Positions 34,051-43,049 of a stretch of 64,000 nucleotides of DNA are shown here, piece after piece. The notes below the pieces were generated by a model. It ran no database searches, had not been told where the DNA came from, and was given only the letters and a program-made list of their open reading frames with translations. This DNA is from Arthrobacter sp. Y-9. GTDB lineage: Bacteria; Actinomycetota; Actinomycetes; Actinomycetales; Micrococcaceae. The position numbers and the translations under genes were made by a program. Positions within the stretch are counted from its first letter, which is position 1. Each line of letters starts with the position of its first letter. The stretch lies in assembly GCF_029690065.1 (NCBI RefSeq), contig NZ_CP121463.1:620001-684000 (forward strand), in the 5' to 3' direction.

Positions 34051-34890
34051 ATGAGCGCAAACCCGAATCTCACTTTCAACGATGGCAACACCATCCCCCA
34101 GCTCGGCTACGGCGTGTGGCAGGTGGCCGACGACGTCGCGGAGACCGTGGTCGGGCAGGCCTTCGAGGCCGGCTACCGCCACATCGACACCGCCAAGATC
34201 TACGGCAACGAGGCGGGTGTGGGCCGCGCGATCGCGGCGTCCGGCCTCGATCCGAAGGACCTCTTCATCACCACCAAGCTGTGGAACTCCGACCAGGGCT
34301 ACGAGAAGACCCTCGCGGCCTTCGAGGAATCCCTGGAGCGCCTCGGTCTGGACCACCTCGACCTGTACCTGATCCACTGGCTCCAGCCGCAGCGTGGCAC
34401 CTACGTGGACACCTGGAAGGCCCTGGTCGAGCTGCAGAAGCGCGGTCGCGTGACCTCCATCGGCGTCTGCAACTTCACCGGCGAGGCCATCGATGAACTG
34501 ATCGAGGCCACGGGCGTGGTGCCGGCGATCCACCAGATCGAGCTGCACCCGTACTTCAACCAGGCCGGTCTGCGCGAGTACAACGCGGGCAAGGGCATTC
34601 TCACCCAGGCCTGGTCCCCGCTGGGCCAGGGCGGTGAGCTGCTGAGCGACCCCGAGGTGGTCCGCATCGCCGAGAAGCACGGCGCCACTCCCGCCCAGGT
34701 CGTCATCGCCTGGCACCTGGCCATCGGCAACGTGGTCATCCCGAAGTCGGTCACGCAGAGCCGCATCGTGGAGAACCTCGCCGCGCTGGATGTGACGCTG
34801 GATGACGAGGACATCACGGCTCTGAGCAGCCTTGACCGTGGCGCCGAAGGCCGTATCGGCCCGGACCCGGCGGTCTCCGACTTCGCCTGA
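34051..34890 (+). CDS. Aldo/keto reductase (2,5-diketogluconate reductase type)
   Basis: 279 residues, a TIM-barrel NADPH-dependent reductase. The catalytic tetrad is visible: Asp in GYRHIDTAKIYGNE with Tyr in the same motif, Lys in LFITTKLWN and His in DLYLIHWLQP. The family's IGVCNFTGEAIDELI and IPKSVTQSRIVENL (NADPH phosphate site) are present. Substrates of this branch include 2,5-diketo-D-gluconate, methylglyoxal and other carbonyls; the exact one is unknown. GGAAGGA lies before the ATG. A 17-bp tandem repeat follows immediately after the stop, then a long terminator. Confidence 0.93.
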   Translation: MSANPNLTFNDGNTIPQLGYGVWQVADDVAETVVGQAFEAGYRHIDTAKIYGNEAGVGRAIAASGLDPKDLFITTKLWNSDQGYEKTLAAFEESLERLGLDHLDLYLIHWLQPQRGTYVDTWKALVELQKRGRVTSIGVCNFTGEAIDELIEATGVVPAIHQIELHPYFNQAGLREYNAGKGILTQAWSPLGQGGELLSDPEVVRIAEKHGATPAQVVIAWHLAIGNVVIPKSVTQSRIVENLAALDVTLDDEDITALSSLDRGAEGRIGPDPAVSDFA

Positions 34891-34924
34891 TCCCCGGGAA
34901 CCACCGGTCCTCGGGAACCACCGG
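34891..34924. repeat. 17-bp tandem repeat directly after the AKR stop
   Basis: Two copies, 34891-34907 and 34908-34924, of TCC(C/T)CGGGAACCACCGG, identical at 16 of 17 positions, starting on the base after the TGA. Confidence 0.8.
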
Positions 34925-34955
34925 ACGGGACGCCCCGTTCCGGCAAGGACTCTCG

Positions 34956-35006
34956 GAACGCCCGTGGGGCGGCCGCACACCGGCCGGCCCACGGGCGTTC
35001 TGTTGT
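34956..35006. terminator. Bidirectional terminator between AKR and the glycosyltransferase
   Basis: 19-bp stem with one mismatch (GAACGCCCGTGGGGCGGCC / GGCCGGCCCACGGGCGTTC) followed by TGTTGTT on the plus strand, between convergent genes. Confidence 0.8.
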
Positions 35007-35031
35007 TCCGGAACGGCCCGGTCTCAGGGGC

Positions 35032-36528
35032 TCAGGGGCAGCGGAACTCCGCGAAGTGGAGCCGTTGCGCGTCGATGACCCGGACCTGGCGGCAGCCCGC
35101 TTGAGCGAAGGCGCCGGCCTGCGACGGCTGCTGACCGCCGTCGCCGACATACAGCACCGTGCCGTGGAGCTCCGACGCCGGGACGCGCCGGTTCACACCC
35201 CACAGGGTGCCGGAGTCCGCGGGACTCGACGCGAGGGACAGGTCCTTCACCCCCGTGAAGTCCTGCGGGTACGCCATGGAGGCCTGGCGGTTCTCGGGGC
35301 GGCCGTAGACCACGCCTTGGACTCCGGGGGTCTGATCGACCAGCACGGCGATGTCTCGGAGACGGTCGTGGGGGACGTTGACGAAGGACTTGAGCGAGAG
35401 CTGGGGCACCGTGGCCGTCACCAGGATCAGGACGGCCGCCAGGAGCGCCGGAACGGCTTTCACCCGGTGGAGGTGCGCCAGCCCGAGAGCGGCCAGCAGG
35501 GCGAGGCCCGGTGCGGTGAACGTGAGGTACCGCGGTTCGTAGATCGGCTTGACCGCGAGGCTCACCAGCCCGAGTCCGAGCGACGGGACCAGGATCCAGC
35601 AGAGGCCGAGCACCGCGAGTGATCGTGACCCGGTGGCGTTCTCGGCGCCGGGCGCCGGCCGGAGCGCGGTCCAGAGGCCTACCACCGCCAGCCCGGCGAG
35701 CAGGAGGGCGAGAAGCCCCACGCTGGCCAGGATCCACGCCGGCGGGGTGTTGCCCGTCGGCCGGTCGTTCCCGTAGAAGTACTGCTTCAGCAGGATGTTC
35801 GCCAGGGTGTCGGTGAGCGACCGGCGCCCGATCCAGTCCGCCTGGGCGCTCTGCCGCGACACCGCCCAGAGGAACGGCGCGGTGACGAGGCAGGAGACCA
35901 CCACCACGACGCCGACCCGCACCAGGCGCCGCCGCGCGCACAGGGCAGTGGCGAGCAGATGCGCCGGGAGCAGGAGCGCGAACGGGAAGAAGAGCAGGGT
36001 GCCCAGCACGGCCAGGACGCCGTAGGCCACGAGGATCCCGGGGCGCGGGCGCTTCCAGACGGACGTCAGCAGGAGCGTGGCGAGGACCGCCAGGAGGAGG
36101 GACAGGGCTGCGGATCGCGCTTCGCTGCCGGCCCAGGTCACCCGCGGCAGCACCGCCAGGATCAGTCCGGCGGCCACCGCGGCCGGGAGTGCGACGAACC
36201 GCCGGGCGAGCGCCACCATGCCCGCACAGGCCGCCGCGGCCGCCACGGCCGACGGGAACCGGAGCGCGGTCTCCGAGAGCCCGGCGACTCCGGTCCAGAG
36301 GTGGATGACCAGGTAGTAGAGGCCGTGGGACAGGTCGATGGTGGAGAACAGCGCGGGAAGATCCGCGAAGGGCCGGGTGGCCGCCGAGATCGTGGCCACC
36401 TCGTCCTCCCAGAACGAGGGCTGCCAGGAGCCGAGGAAGGAGGCGAGGAATCCGAGCGCGGCCACCACCGAGTAGAGCTTCCAGGGCCGGCCGCCGTCCA
36501 CGGTCTCCGCTGCGGGAAGGGAACTCAT
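35032..36528 (-). CDS. GT-C type membrane glycosyltransferase (GT39/ArnT-like)
   Basis: 498 residues from ATG 36528 (GGAG 7 bp upstream). About 11-13 hydrophobic helices with the GT-C acidic motif in the first extracellular loop (SFWEDEVATISAAT) and a later PIYEPRYLTFTAPGLALL. Such proteins transfer a sugar from a polyprenyl-phosphate donor to a protein or glycan outside the membrane. A C-terminal soluble domain follows the last helix. It is similar in layout to the protein at 37714-39234, so the two are probably paralogues. A separate tRNA-Thr and its terminator lie upstream. The stop sits in an 8-bp direct repeat (CTCAGGGG twice, 35023-35038). Confidence 0.82.
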   Translation of the reverse strand: MSSLPAAETVDGGRPWKLYSVVAALGFLASFLGSWQPSFWEDEVATISAATRPFADLPALFSTIDLSHGLYYLVIHLWTGVAGLSETALRFPSAVAAAAACAGMVALARRFVALPAAVAAGLILAVLPRVTWAGSEARSAALSLLLAVLATLLLTSVWKRPRPGILVAYGVLAVLGTLLFFPFALLLPAHLLATALCARRRLVRVGVVVVVSCLVTAPFLWAVSRQSAQADWIGRRSLTDTLANILLKQYFYGNDRPTGNTPPAWILASVGLLALLLAGLAVVGLWTALRPAPGAENATGSRSLAVLGLCWILVPSLGLGLVSLAVKPIYEPRYLTFTAPGLALLAALGLAHLHRVKAVPALLAAVLILVTATVPQLSLKSFVNVPHDRLRDIAVLVDQTPGVQGVVYGRPENRQASMAYPQDFTGVKDLSLASSPADSGTLWGVNRRVPASELHGTVLYVGDGGQQPSQAGAFAQAGCRQVRVIDAQRLHFAEFRCP

Positions 36529-36564
36529 GAGGCACTCCGTCTCGTGACCTGGGGCGGGTACGGC

Positions 36565-36597
36565 GAAGGCCCGGATCCCTGAGGATCGCGGGCCTTC
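36565..36597 (-). terminator. tRNA-Thr(CGT) terminator
   Basis: Imperfect stem with arms GAAGGCCC / GGGCCTTC and inner GATCC / GGATC pairing, about 11 bp after the tRNA on the minus strand. Confidence 0.6.
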
Positions 36598-36607
36598 CAC
36601 CTTCCGG

Positions 36608-36680
36608 AGCTTCCTATCAGAATCGAACTGATGACCTTTTCATTACGAGTGAAACGCTCTACCGACTGAGCTAAGGAAGC
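36608..36680 (-). tRNA. tRNA-Thr(CGT)
   Basis: Minus-strand 73-nt tRNA with acceptor GCTTCCT/AGGAAGC, D arm GCTC...GAGC, anticodon stem TTTCA/TGAAA with loop CTCGTAA (anticodon CGT, reads ACG) and T loop TTCGATT. No CCA is encoded. No integrase or repeated tRNA end is seen nearby. Confidence 0.93.
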
Positions 36681-36927
36681 ACATGCCGCGCCTGGCCTGC
36701 TGGCCTGACCGCACAGGAAACAAGTTTAGAGGGCACTTCGGCTGTCGGTCAAAACGGGCCTCCTGCAGAGCTTCTTCCGGGTGCTGGCGCCTGTTCATGT
36801 CCCGGTTCTGCGCGGTTCAGCTGGCGGTCGCCCGCGCACGCGAACCTGTAGCTCACGGCGCCATGGGGGGCACGTGCTGCCGCGCGGCAGGACCCGCGAG
36901 GCGAAGACCAGCAGAGGAGCGCACACG

Positions 36928-37692
36928 ATGACCGTGAACCCGGTTGCGGGACGGACCACCGCCCAGGACATCACCGGCAGGGCTGGCTGCCTGCGGCTCG
37001 CCGTCGTCGACATGTCCGGCACCACGGTCACGGACGGAGGCCTCATCGACGAGGCCCTCCGCGACGCCTTCCTCGATGCCGGGGAGGACCCGGAGGGCCA
37101 GCGTTTCGGATCCATGATGGACTACGCGCACAGCGCCATGGGCCTGTCCAAGCTCGGGGTCTTCCGGCAGCTGTACGAGGGAGAGCCGGAGCGCGCCCTC
37201 CTGGCCAATGCCGTGTTCGAGAAGTCCTATGACCGGCTCGTGGCCCGGGGCGGCGTCCAGGCGATCCCCGGCGCGCGGGAGACCATGGAATGGCTCCGCG
37301 AGGCGGGGATGCAACTGTGCCTGGTGACCGGCTTCGGACGGCACACGCAGAACACCATCCTGGAATCCCTCGGGTGGATGGGCCTGGCCGATCTGAGCCT
37401 GTGCCCGGAGGACGCCGGACGAGGCCGCCCTCATCCGGACATGATCCTCACCGCGGTCCTCGCCCTCGACCTGGACGACGTCCGCGAGGTCCTCGTCGTG
37501 GGGGACACGACGGCGGACATCCAGTCGGGACTCCGGGCCGGCGCCGGGCTCGTCACCGGGGTGCTGAGCGGCGCGCATTCCGAGTTCGCCCTGAGGGCCG
37601 CGGGCGCTGACGCGGTGGTCCCGTCGATCCGGGACATCCCCGGTCTCCTGCGGGAGGGGAGCCGGCCACTGCTCGGTGGCGGCCAGCTCTGA
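36928..37692 (+). CDS. Phosphonatase-like HAD hydrolase
   Basis: 254 residues. The HAD nucleophile motif is VVDMSGTTVTDGG (catalytic Asp, followed by Ser-Gly-Thr). Motif II is in LCLVTGFGRHTQ and motif III/IV is GRPHPDMIL...VLVVGDTTADIQSGLRAGAG. The pattern is that of the phosphonatase-like subgroup related to phosphonoacetaldehyde hydrolase (PhnX). No phosphonate transport or PhnW gene lies nearby, so the substrate could be another phosphorylated metabolite. ATG 36928 has AGAGGAG upstream. Soluble and cytoplasmic. It converges with the glycosyltransferase at 37714. Confidence 0.87.
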   Translation: MTVNPVAGRTTAQDITGRAGCLRLAVVDMSGTTVTDGGLIDEALRDAFLDAGEDPEGQRFGSMMDYAHSAMGLSKLGVFRQLYEGEPERALLANAVFEKSYDRLVARGGVQAIPGARETMEWLREAGMQLCLVTGFGRHTQNTILESLGWMGLADLSLCPEDAGRGRPHPDMILTAVLALDLDDVREVLVVGDTTADIQSGLRAGAGLVTGVLSGAHSEFALRAAGADAVVPSIRDIPGLLREGSRPLLGGGQL

Positions 37693-37713
37693 GCACGTGC
37701 GGGGCGGGGCGCG

Positions 37714-39234
37714 TCAGCGGCGGATGAACTTCACCACGCTGTGGACCGGCCCCCGCCAGCTCTGCGCCTCCACGAAACCGTGGGCTTTGAGGAAGGTGTC
37801 CTGTTCGGGTTTGGCGGTCTTGTGGATCGACCAGACCACCCGCTGCTGCTGCAACAGTTTCACCCGATGAACGATCCCGATTCTTTGATTGAAGATCAGG
37901 CCTCGATGTGCGGCCGTTTCGTCCAGGGTGAGGTCATGCAAGCCCTCGAACGCGGCGGGGTAGGCCGCGAGGAAGAGGTCATCGCCCATCGAGGCGACGA
38001 ACGACTCACCGGCCTTGGCGTGATGGCCCATGACATCGCTGACGAATCGAAAGTCGTCGCTGGAGGCCCGTTCGAATTCGGTGCGCTGACTCGTGACATA
38101 CAGCGTGCCGAATGCCGTCACCGCAGCGAGCAGGAGACTTGCCACCCGGCGTCGTGGTCCGGCCGCCCGTGCGGTGACGAGAATCCCGTACCCCATCAGC
38201 AGGGCGACTCCTGGCACCGTGAATGAGAGGTACCGCGGCAGATAGTAGCTGGCGCCCATCACCAGCGACGCCGCGACGGCGAGGAACGTCGGGATGAAGA
38301 TCCAGAAGAGATAGAAGCGGGTCAGACGCCTGTCACCGAGCACGCAGGCCAGGACCGTCGCCGCGACCCCGAGAAGACAGAGGGCGGGGGTCGCCACGGC
38401 TTCCTGCCAGATCACAGGGGTCGTCAGGGGGACCCTGGGCCAGACGACCCCGTCCCCGAACCACTGCAGGAAGAAGACGTCCAGGAATGTGTAGCCGTCG
38501 ATTCCGGGAATCCAGGACACCTGAAATTTCTGATTGGATGCGGCGAGGGCCAGCCCCAGCGCGGCCAGAAGGGCAGGGACCAGCGCTATCGTGAGCTTCT
38601 TCCACTGGTCCCGCAGAGCCTCGTCCACGAAAAGCATCGTCAACAGGACCAGAGGCATCATCACGCTGTAGAACGACAGCCCGGTTGCGAACAGGGAAGC
38701 TGCGGCGACGCCCCCTGCGGCCTTCCAGCTTCCAGACGCCCGAAGTCTCACGGCGCAGTACACCATCAGCACGCTGGCCAGCATGTTCAGTGAGTATGAG
38801 CGTCCGTCGGTCGCGGCGAACTCGAACCGCGGCAGAAAGACCAGCACGATCCCGCCCAGGACTCCGGCGCTGGTCCCGGCCAGCCTCCGTCCCGTCAGCA
38901 CGGTGACGAAGACCGTGGCGGCGGCCGCCAGTAGGCTCAGAATCCTGAGGGTGAATTCGGAGATCCCGAAAGCATCGGTGACGAGTTTGGTGAGCACGTA
39001 GTACACGCCGTGAACGACGTCGATGTTCCCGAGCATCGCCGAGAGCTCGCGCCAGCCTCGGCCCACAGCACTGGCCGTAGCAGCCTCATCCGTCCAGAGC
39101 GAAGGAACCCAGAAGCCGGGAATCAGGACGAACAAGCTGGCGAATGCGCACAGCAGTGGCAGGACGACGGGTCGACTCAGCCAGTCCTGCCTCGTGCGGA
39201 CAGCAGGCCTGACCAGATCTCGTTCTCGCTCCAC
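37714..39234 (-). CDS. GT-C type membrane glycosyltransferase, paralogue of 35032-36528
   Basis: 506 residues and about 11-12 membrane helices. The acidic loop motif FWVPSLWTDEAATASAV matches the SFWEDEVATISAAT of the neighbouring protein, and YYLPRYLSFTVPGVALL matches PIYEPRYLTFTAPGLALL, so they share ancestry. The GTG start has AAAGGGGG upstream. Base composition looks clearly less GC-rich than its neighbours (for example around 37860-37900 and 38520-38540), suggesting later acquisition. The function is probably polyprenyl-phosphate-dependent sugar transfer to a cell-surface acceptor; donor and acceptor are unknown. Confidence 0.82.
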   Translation of the reverse strand: MERERDLVRPAVRTRQDWLSRPVVLPLLCAFASLFVLIPGFWVPSLWTDEAATASAVGRGWRELSAMLGNIDVVHGVYYVLTKLVTDAFGISEFTLRILSLLAAAATVFVTVLTGRRLAGTSAGVLGGIVLVFLPRFEFAATDGRSYSLNMLASVLMVYCAVRLRASGSWKAAGGVAAASLFATGLSFYSVMMPLVLLTMLFVDEALRDQWKKLTIALVPALLAALGLALAASNQKFQVSWIPGIDGYTFLDVFFLQWFGDGVVWPRVPLTTPVIWQEAVATPALCLLGVAATVLACVLGDRRLTRFYLFWIFIPTFLAVAASLVMGASYYLPRYLSFTVPGVALLMGYGILVTARAAGPRRRVASLLLAAVTAFGTLYVTSQRTEFERASSDDFRFVSDVMGHHAKAGESFVASMGDDLFLAAYPAAFEGLHDLTLDETAAHRGLIFNQRIGIVHRVKLLQQQRVVWSIHKTAKPEQDTFLKAHGFVEAQSWRGPVHSVVKFIRR

Positions 39235-39361
39235 CGAGCCCCCTTTCCACCGGCGGGCGGAGTTCCAGCAGGAGCCGCCTGACAGCCATTCATTCTAAAC
39301 GGGCTGATGCTCCACCCGGCCGAGGCAGGTGTGAATCGCGGCCGCCCGGCCGTCCAGTGGA

Positions 39362-40966
39362 TCAAGTGCAGCGCAGACCGTCGTCCGGCGTCGTGCCCTT
39401 CACGAAGTAGTCGTCCACTGCATTGGTGATGCAGTCTCCCGCGCGGCCGTAGGCGGTGTGGCCCTCGCCCTCCCAGGTGACGAGGGAGGCGTTGCCCAGC
39501 TGCTTGCGCAGGTTGCCGGCCCATTCGTAGGGGGTGGCCGGGTCGCCGGTGGTGCCGATGACGACGATCGGCGCCTTGCCGCTGTAAGAGGCCGGGGCCA
39601 CCTTGCGGATGCCGGTGGTCTTCAGTCCTTCACAGGAGATGCCGCCGTAGGCCATGTATTTGCCGAGGGTGGGGGAGACCTTCTGGAGTTCCTGGGCCTC
39701 CTTGCGCATGTCGCTCTCGGAGGAGTCCGGCGTGTAGTCCAGGCAGTTGATCGCATTGAAGGCGAAGGAACTGTTGGACGTGTACTTGCCCTGGGAATCC
39801 CGGTCGGCGCCGAAGTCCGCCAGCTGCATCATCGGCGAAGGATCCCCCACGAGCGCCTGGGCGAGGGCCTGACGCAGGGTGGGCCAGCTCGAGCTGCTGT
39901 AGAGCGGGACGATCAGGCCCGAGACGAAGCTGTTCACCGTCACGAGACGGCCGTCATTGGCGGGCTGCGGGTTCTTCTCGTACTCGGCCAGGAGCTTCTG
40001 GATACGGGCGATCCCGGCGTCGACCCCGTCACTGAGCGGGCAGCCCGAGTTGCGCTGGCACCATTCGACGAACACCCGGAGGCTCCGCTCGAAGGCCTTC
40101 GCCTGGCCCACGGTCAGCTGCGACTGCGTCAGGGTCGCGTCCAGGGCGCCGTCCAGGACCATCCGGCCCACCCGGTCCGGGAACAGCGTGGCATAGGTCG
40201 ATCCGAGGAACGTCCCGTAGGAGTACCCGAGATAGTTGAGCTTGTCATTGCGGAGCGCGGCCCGCAGGATGTCGAGATCCTTGGCGGCGCTCGCGGTGTC
40301 CACATGCGACAGGACCGGTCCGGTCTTCTGCTGGCACGCCTCGTTCGTGTCGCGCTGCTCCTTGACGGCCAGTGCCAGACCGTCCGCGGTGCTCGGGTCG
40401 AAGTACTCGGCGCGCTGAGCGTCCCGCTCCTGATCGGTGAGGCAGGTGACGGGGGCGGAACGCTTCACCCCGCGCGGATCGAAGCCGATCAGATCGAAAT
40501 TGGACCTGATCTCATCGCTCAGGATCCACTGGGCTGACTCGTTGACGAAGTCGAAGCCGGACCCGCCCGGACCGCCGGGGTTGATGAAGAGCGAACCTTG
40601 GGACTTGCCCGTGGCGGCGATCTTGATCAGGGCGATCTCGATGCTCCCCTTGCCGGGGTTGTCGTAGTCGGTGGGAACCCTGACCGAAGCGCAGCTCGCA
40701 TCGTGCTCACACGACGTCCAGTTGACCTTCTGGCCGTAGAAGTCCTTCAGTTCGGCCGGAGCGCCATCGCTCAGGCCTTCCTGCTGGCTGCTGGACGCGG
40801 GAGCCTTGGACGTCGTCCCGGGCGCCGGAATGGTCACGCAGCCGCTCAGGCTCAGTGCCAGCACGGCCACGGAGGCGACGACGGCGGCGAACAGCCCGGC
40901 ACGCGCCGGCCCCTTCCGGGGGTCCCGCCCCGTGCTCGCCGCAGTGCCCTTCACGCTCTGCCTCAT
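39362..40966 (-). CDS. Exported alpha/beta hydrolase, TAP-like peptidase lipoprotein
   Basis: 534 residues. The N-terminus has a basic stretch, a hydrophobic segment and a lipobox (LALSLSGC), so it is a lipoprotein on the outer face of the membrane. The alpha/beta hydrolase core shows an oxyanion loop (NPGGPGGSGFDF), the nucleophile elbow GYSYGTFLG, an Asp-bearing segment (GTTGDPATPYEWA) and the histidine region WEGEGHTAYG within a TAP C-terminal domain. This matches tripeptidyl aminopeptidase/SlpD-like secreted hydrolases of actinobacteria. An alternative GTG start 4 codons in (40954) has GAGG at better spacing. It lies downstream of holB. Confidence 0.92.
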   Translation of the reverse strand: MRQSVKGTAASTGRDPRKGPARAGLFAAVVASVAVLALSLSGCVTIPAPGTTSKAPASSSQQEGLSDGAPAELKDFYGQKVNWTSCEHDASCASVRVPTDYDNPGKGSIEIALIKIAATGKSQGSLFINPGGPGGSGFDFVNESAQWILSDEIRSNFDLIGFDPRGVKRSAPVTCLTDQERDAQRAEYFDPSTADGLALAVKEQRDTNEACQQKTGPVLSHVDTASAAKDLDILRAALRNDKLNYLGYSYGTFLGSTYATLFPDRVGRMVLDGALDATLTQSQLTVGQAKAFERSLRVFVEWCQRNSGCPLSDGVDAGIARIQKLLAEYEKNPQPANDGRLVTVNSFVSGLIVPLYSSSSWPTLRQALAQALVGDPSPMMQLADFGADRDSQGKYTSNSSFAFNAINCLDYTPDSSESDMRKEAQELQKVSPTLGKYMAYGGISCEGLKTTGIRKVAPASYSGKAPIVVIGTTGDPATPYEWAGNLRKQLGNASLVTWEGEGHTAYGRAGDCITNAVDDYFVKGTTPDDGLRCT

Positions 40967-41086
40967 CCTCGTCCACCTTCCGAACTGTCGTGGTTCGCCG
41001 TGTCGTCGCCGCGGGCCGGTCCACTCCGGCCGCGGAGTCCTGTCTGTGCATCGTTTCCGGCCCCGATGCCGGGTCCTGCGTCGGTC

Positions 41087-42229
41087 CTAGACCAGCCCCG
41101 CCGCCATGCCTTCCAGCGCCAGCAGAGGGGCCACATTGCTCGTGACCAGCCGCCTCCGGGTGAGGTTGATGGCATCGATCCTGGCCAGAGTCTGCTCCGG
41201 CGTCCCGTCGGCCGCGAAGGCCTCGATGTCCGCGCGGATCTCCTCATTCACGAGTGATCCGGTGGCGCCCACCTGCAGGATGAGCACGTCCCGGTAAAAG
41301 GAGAGGAGATCGGTCAGGGTCCGGTCGAGCGAGTCCGTCACGGACCGCTTCCCCCGGCGCTTCTGGTCCTCCTCGAGGCGCTTGAGCTGGCTGCGCAGGG
41401 CGGGCGGCACGGTGGCGCCCTCCTCGAGGCCCAGCGATCCCAGGAGGGCCGCGCGCTCGGTGGCGTCCCGCTCGGCATTCGAACTGTCAGCCTCGGCGGT
41501 CGCGATCGACATGAGCCGCTCGGCCATGAGCACCGCGGAGGTGATGCCCTTCAGGGCAAGGGGGAACCGGACGGTGTCCAGGCGCCGCTGCCGGGCGTCG
41601 GCGTCGCGGGCCAGACGGCGGGCGATCCCGACGTGACTCTGCGCCATGCGCGCCGCGCTCGCCGCGAGAGCCGGCTCCACGCCGTCGCGCGTCACGAGCA
41701 GGGCGGCGACGTCGTCCACCGCGGGCAGGCGCAGACCGACGCTGCGGCAGCGGGACCGGATCGTGACCAGCACATCAGCGGGGGAGGGCGCGCAGAGCAT
41801 CCAGACGGTGCGCGCGGTGGGTTCCTCGATGGCCTTGAGCAGGACGTTCGTGGTCCGCTCGGCCATGCGGTCCGCGTCCTCCACGATGATGATGCGCCAG
41901 CGTCCGGAGGCCGGGTGGTTGCCGGCGGTCGAGACCAGTTCCCGGGCCTCGTCGATCGTGATGGTGACCTTCTCCGTGCGGACGTGCTGCACATCCGGGT
42001 GGGTTTCCCCGAGGATCGTCCGGCAGGCGTGGCACTGGCCGCAGCCGCGCTGGGCGGGGTCGGGCTGCTCGCAGTTCAGCGCGGCGGCGAAGGCCGTGGC
42101 CGCATTGGACCGGCCCGAGCCGGGAGGACCCGTGAACAGCCAGGCGTGGGTCATCCCGTCACCCGCGGCCGCTCGCCGGAGCTGGGTGACCGCGGCGTCC
42201 TGCCCGCGGAGTTCGTCGAAGACCGTCAC
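41087..42229 (-). CDS. holB: DNA polymerase III subunit delta'
   Basis: 380 residues from GTG 42229, whose start overlaps the tmk stop (GTGA), so translation is coupled. Part of the clamp-loader complex of DNA polymerase III. AAA+ fold with Walker A-like GPPGSGRSNAA, in which the usual lysine is arginine, consistent with delta' not hydrolysing ATP. A zinc module follows, CEQPDPAQRGCGQCHAC, then IIIVEDADRMAERTTNVLLKAIEEP (sensor region) and IRSRCRSVGLRLP. The tmk-holB order is conserved in actinobacteria. Confidence 0.94.
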   Translation of the reverse strand: MTVFDELRGQDAAVTQLRRAAAGDGMTHAWLFTGPPGSGRSNAATAFAAALNCEQPDPAQRGCGQCHACRTILGETHPDVQHVRTEKVTITIDEARELVSTAGNHPASGRWRIIIVEDADRMAERTTNVLLKAIEEPTARTVWMLCAPSPADVLVTIRSRCRSVGLRLPAVDDVAALLVTRDGVEPALAASAARMAQSHVGIARRLARDADARQRRLDTVRFPLALKGITSAVLMAERLMSIATAEADSSNAERDATERAALLGSLGLEEGATVPPALRSQLKRLEEDQKRRGKRSVTDSLDRTLTDLLSFYRDVLILQVGATGSLVNEEIRADIEAFAADGTPEQTLARIDAINLTRRRLVTSNVAPLLALEGMAAGLV

Positions 42230-42918
42230 GCGCGTCCCCCCGGGGATCCCGGGACGGAACCTGCCGTGGCCGTCGTGCCATGGGCCGCAAGGACCTGCTC
42301 CACGCGGCCCAGGATCTGACCGGCGATCTCCTGCACATCCTGACGGGCGTCGATCACGAGGTAGCGCTCGGGCGCGGCAGCGGCTGCTTCCAGATAGGCG
42401 GCCCGGACCTGAGCGTGGAAGGCGTCGGGCTCGGACTCGAGGCGGTCCTCGCCGCCGGGGGCCCTGCGGGCACGTCCTTCGACCGGGTCCACGTCCAGGA
42501 CCACGGTGAAATCCGGCCACAGGGAGCCGGTGGCCCAGGCGTTGAGGTCGCGGACCTCCTGCGTCCCGAGCCCGCGCCCGATGCCCTGATAGGCGACCGA
42601 GGAGTCGATGTACCGGTCCGTGATGACGGCCTCGCCACGGGCGAGGGCCGGACGGATGAGCTGTTCCACATGGGCCGCGCGCGCCGCGGCGTACATGAGG
42701 GCTTCGGTGCGGGGATCGATCTCGCCGTGCCCGTGATCCAGGACCAGGGAGCGGAGTTTCTCACCGATCTCGGTGCCACCCGGTTCCCGGGTCTGGACGA
42801 CCACCATGCCGCGTCCCCGCAGTGCCTCGGCCAGCAGCCGGCTCTGGGTGGACTTTCCGGCGCCGTCGCCGCCTTCGAAGGCGATGAACAGGCCGGTTCC
42901 GTTTGCGCTGGTAGTCAC
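42226..42918 (-). CDS. tmk: Thymidylate kinase
   Basis: 230 residues. It phosphorylates dTMP to dTDP. The P-loop is FEGGDGAGKSTQ, followed by the DR(Y) motif ITDRYIDSSVAYQGIGRGLG, the TREPGGTEIGE segment and an arginine lid near GRARRAPGGEDR. GTG 42918 is preferred: TAGGCT (42925-42930) lies exactly 6 bp upstream, implying a leaderless mRNA, whereas the alternative GTG 42924 abuts the hexamer. It is the first gene of the tmk-holB unit and is divergent from the trans-sulfuration gene. Confidence 0.95.
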   Translation of the reverse strand: MTTSANGTGLFIAFEGGDGAGKSTQSRLLAEALRGRGMVVVQTREPGGTEIGEKLRSLVLDHGHGEIDPRTEALMYAAARAAHVEQLIRPALARGEAVITDRYIDSSVAYQGIGRGLGTQEVRDLNAWATGSLWPDFTVVLDVDPVEGRARRAPGGEDRLESEPDAFHAQVRAAYLEAAAAAPERYLVIDARQDVQEIAGQILGRVEQVLAAHGTTATAGSVPGSPGGRA

Positions 42919-43049
42919 CTTCACAGCCTAGCGGGCCAAGCTGGGTGCAGGCGGAGAGCCGGCGTCTCTGTGGATGACGGGCGAGACCGTTGCCCACATG
43001 ACGGGATTCTCTTGCCGCCGGTGCGGGATCGCGCCGTAACGTGAGGTTC

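Noticed and set aside
36608-36680. tRNA-Thr as the attachment site of an integrated element
   Set aside because: No integrase, no direct repeat of the tRNA 3' end and no mobile genes were found within several kb.
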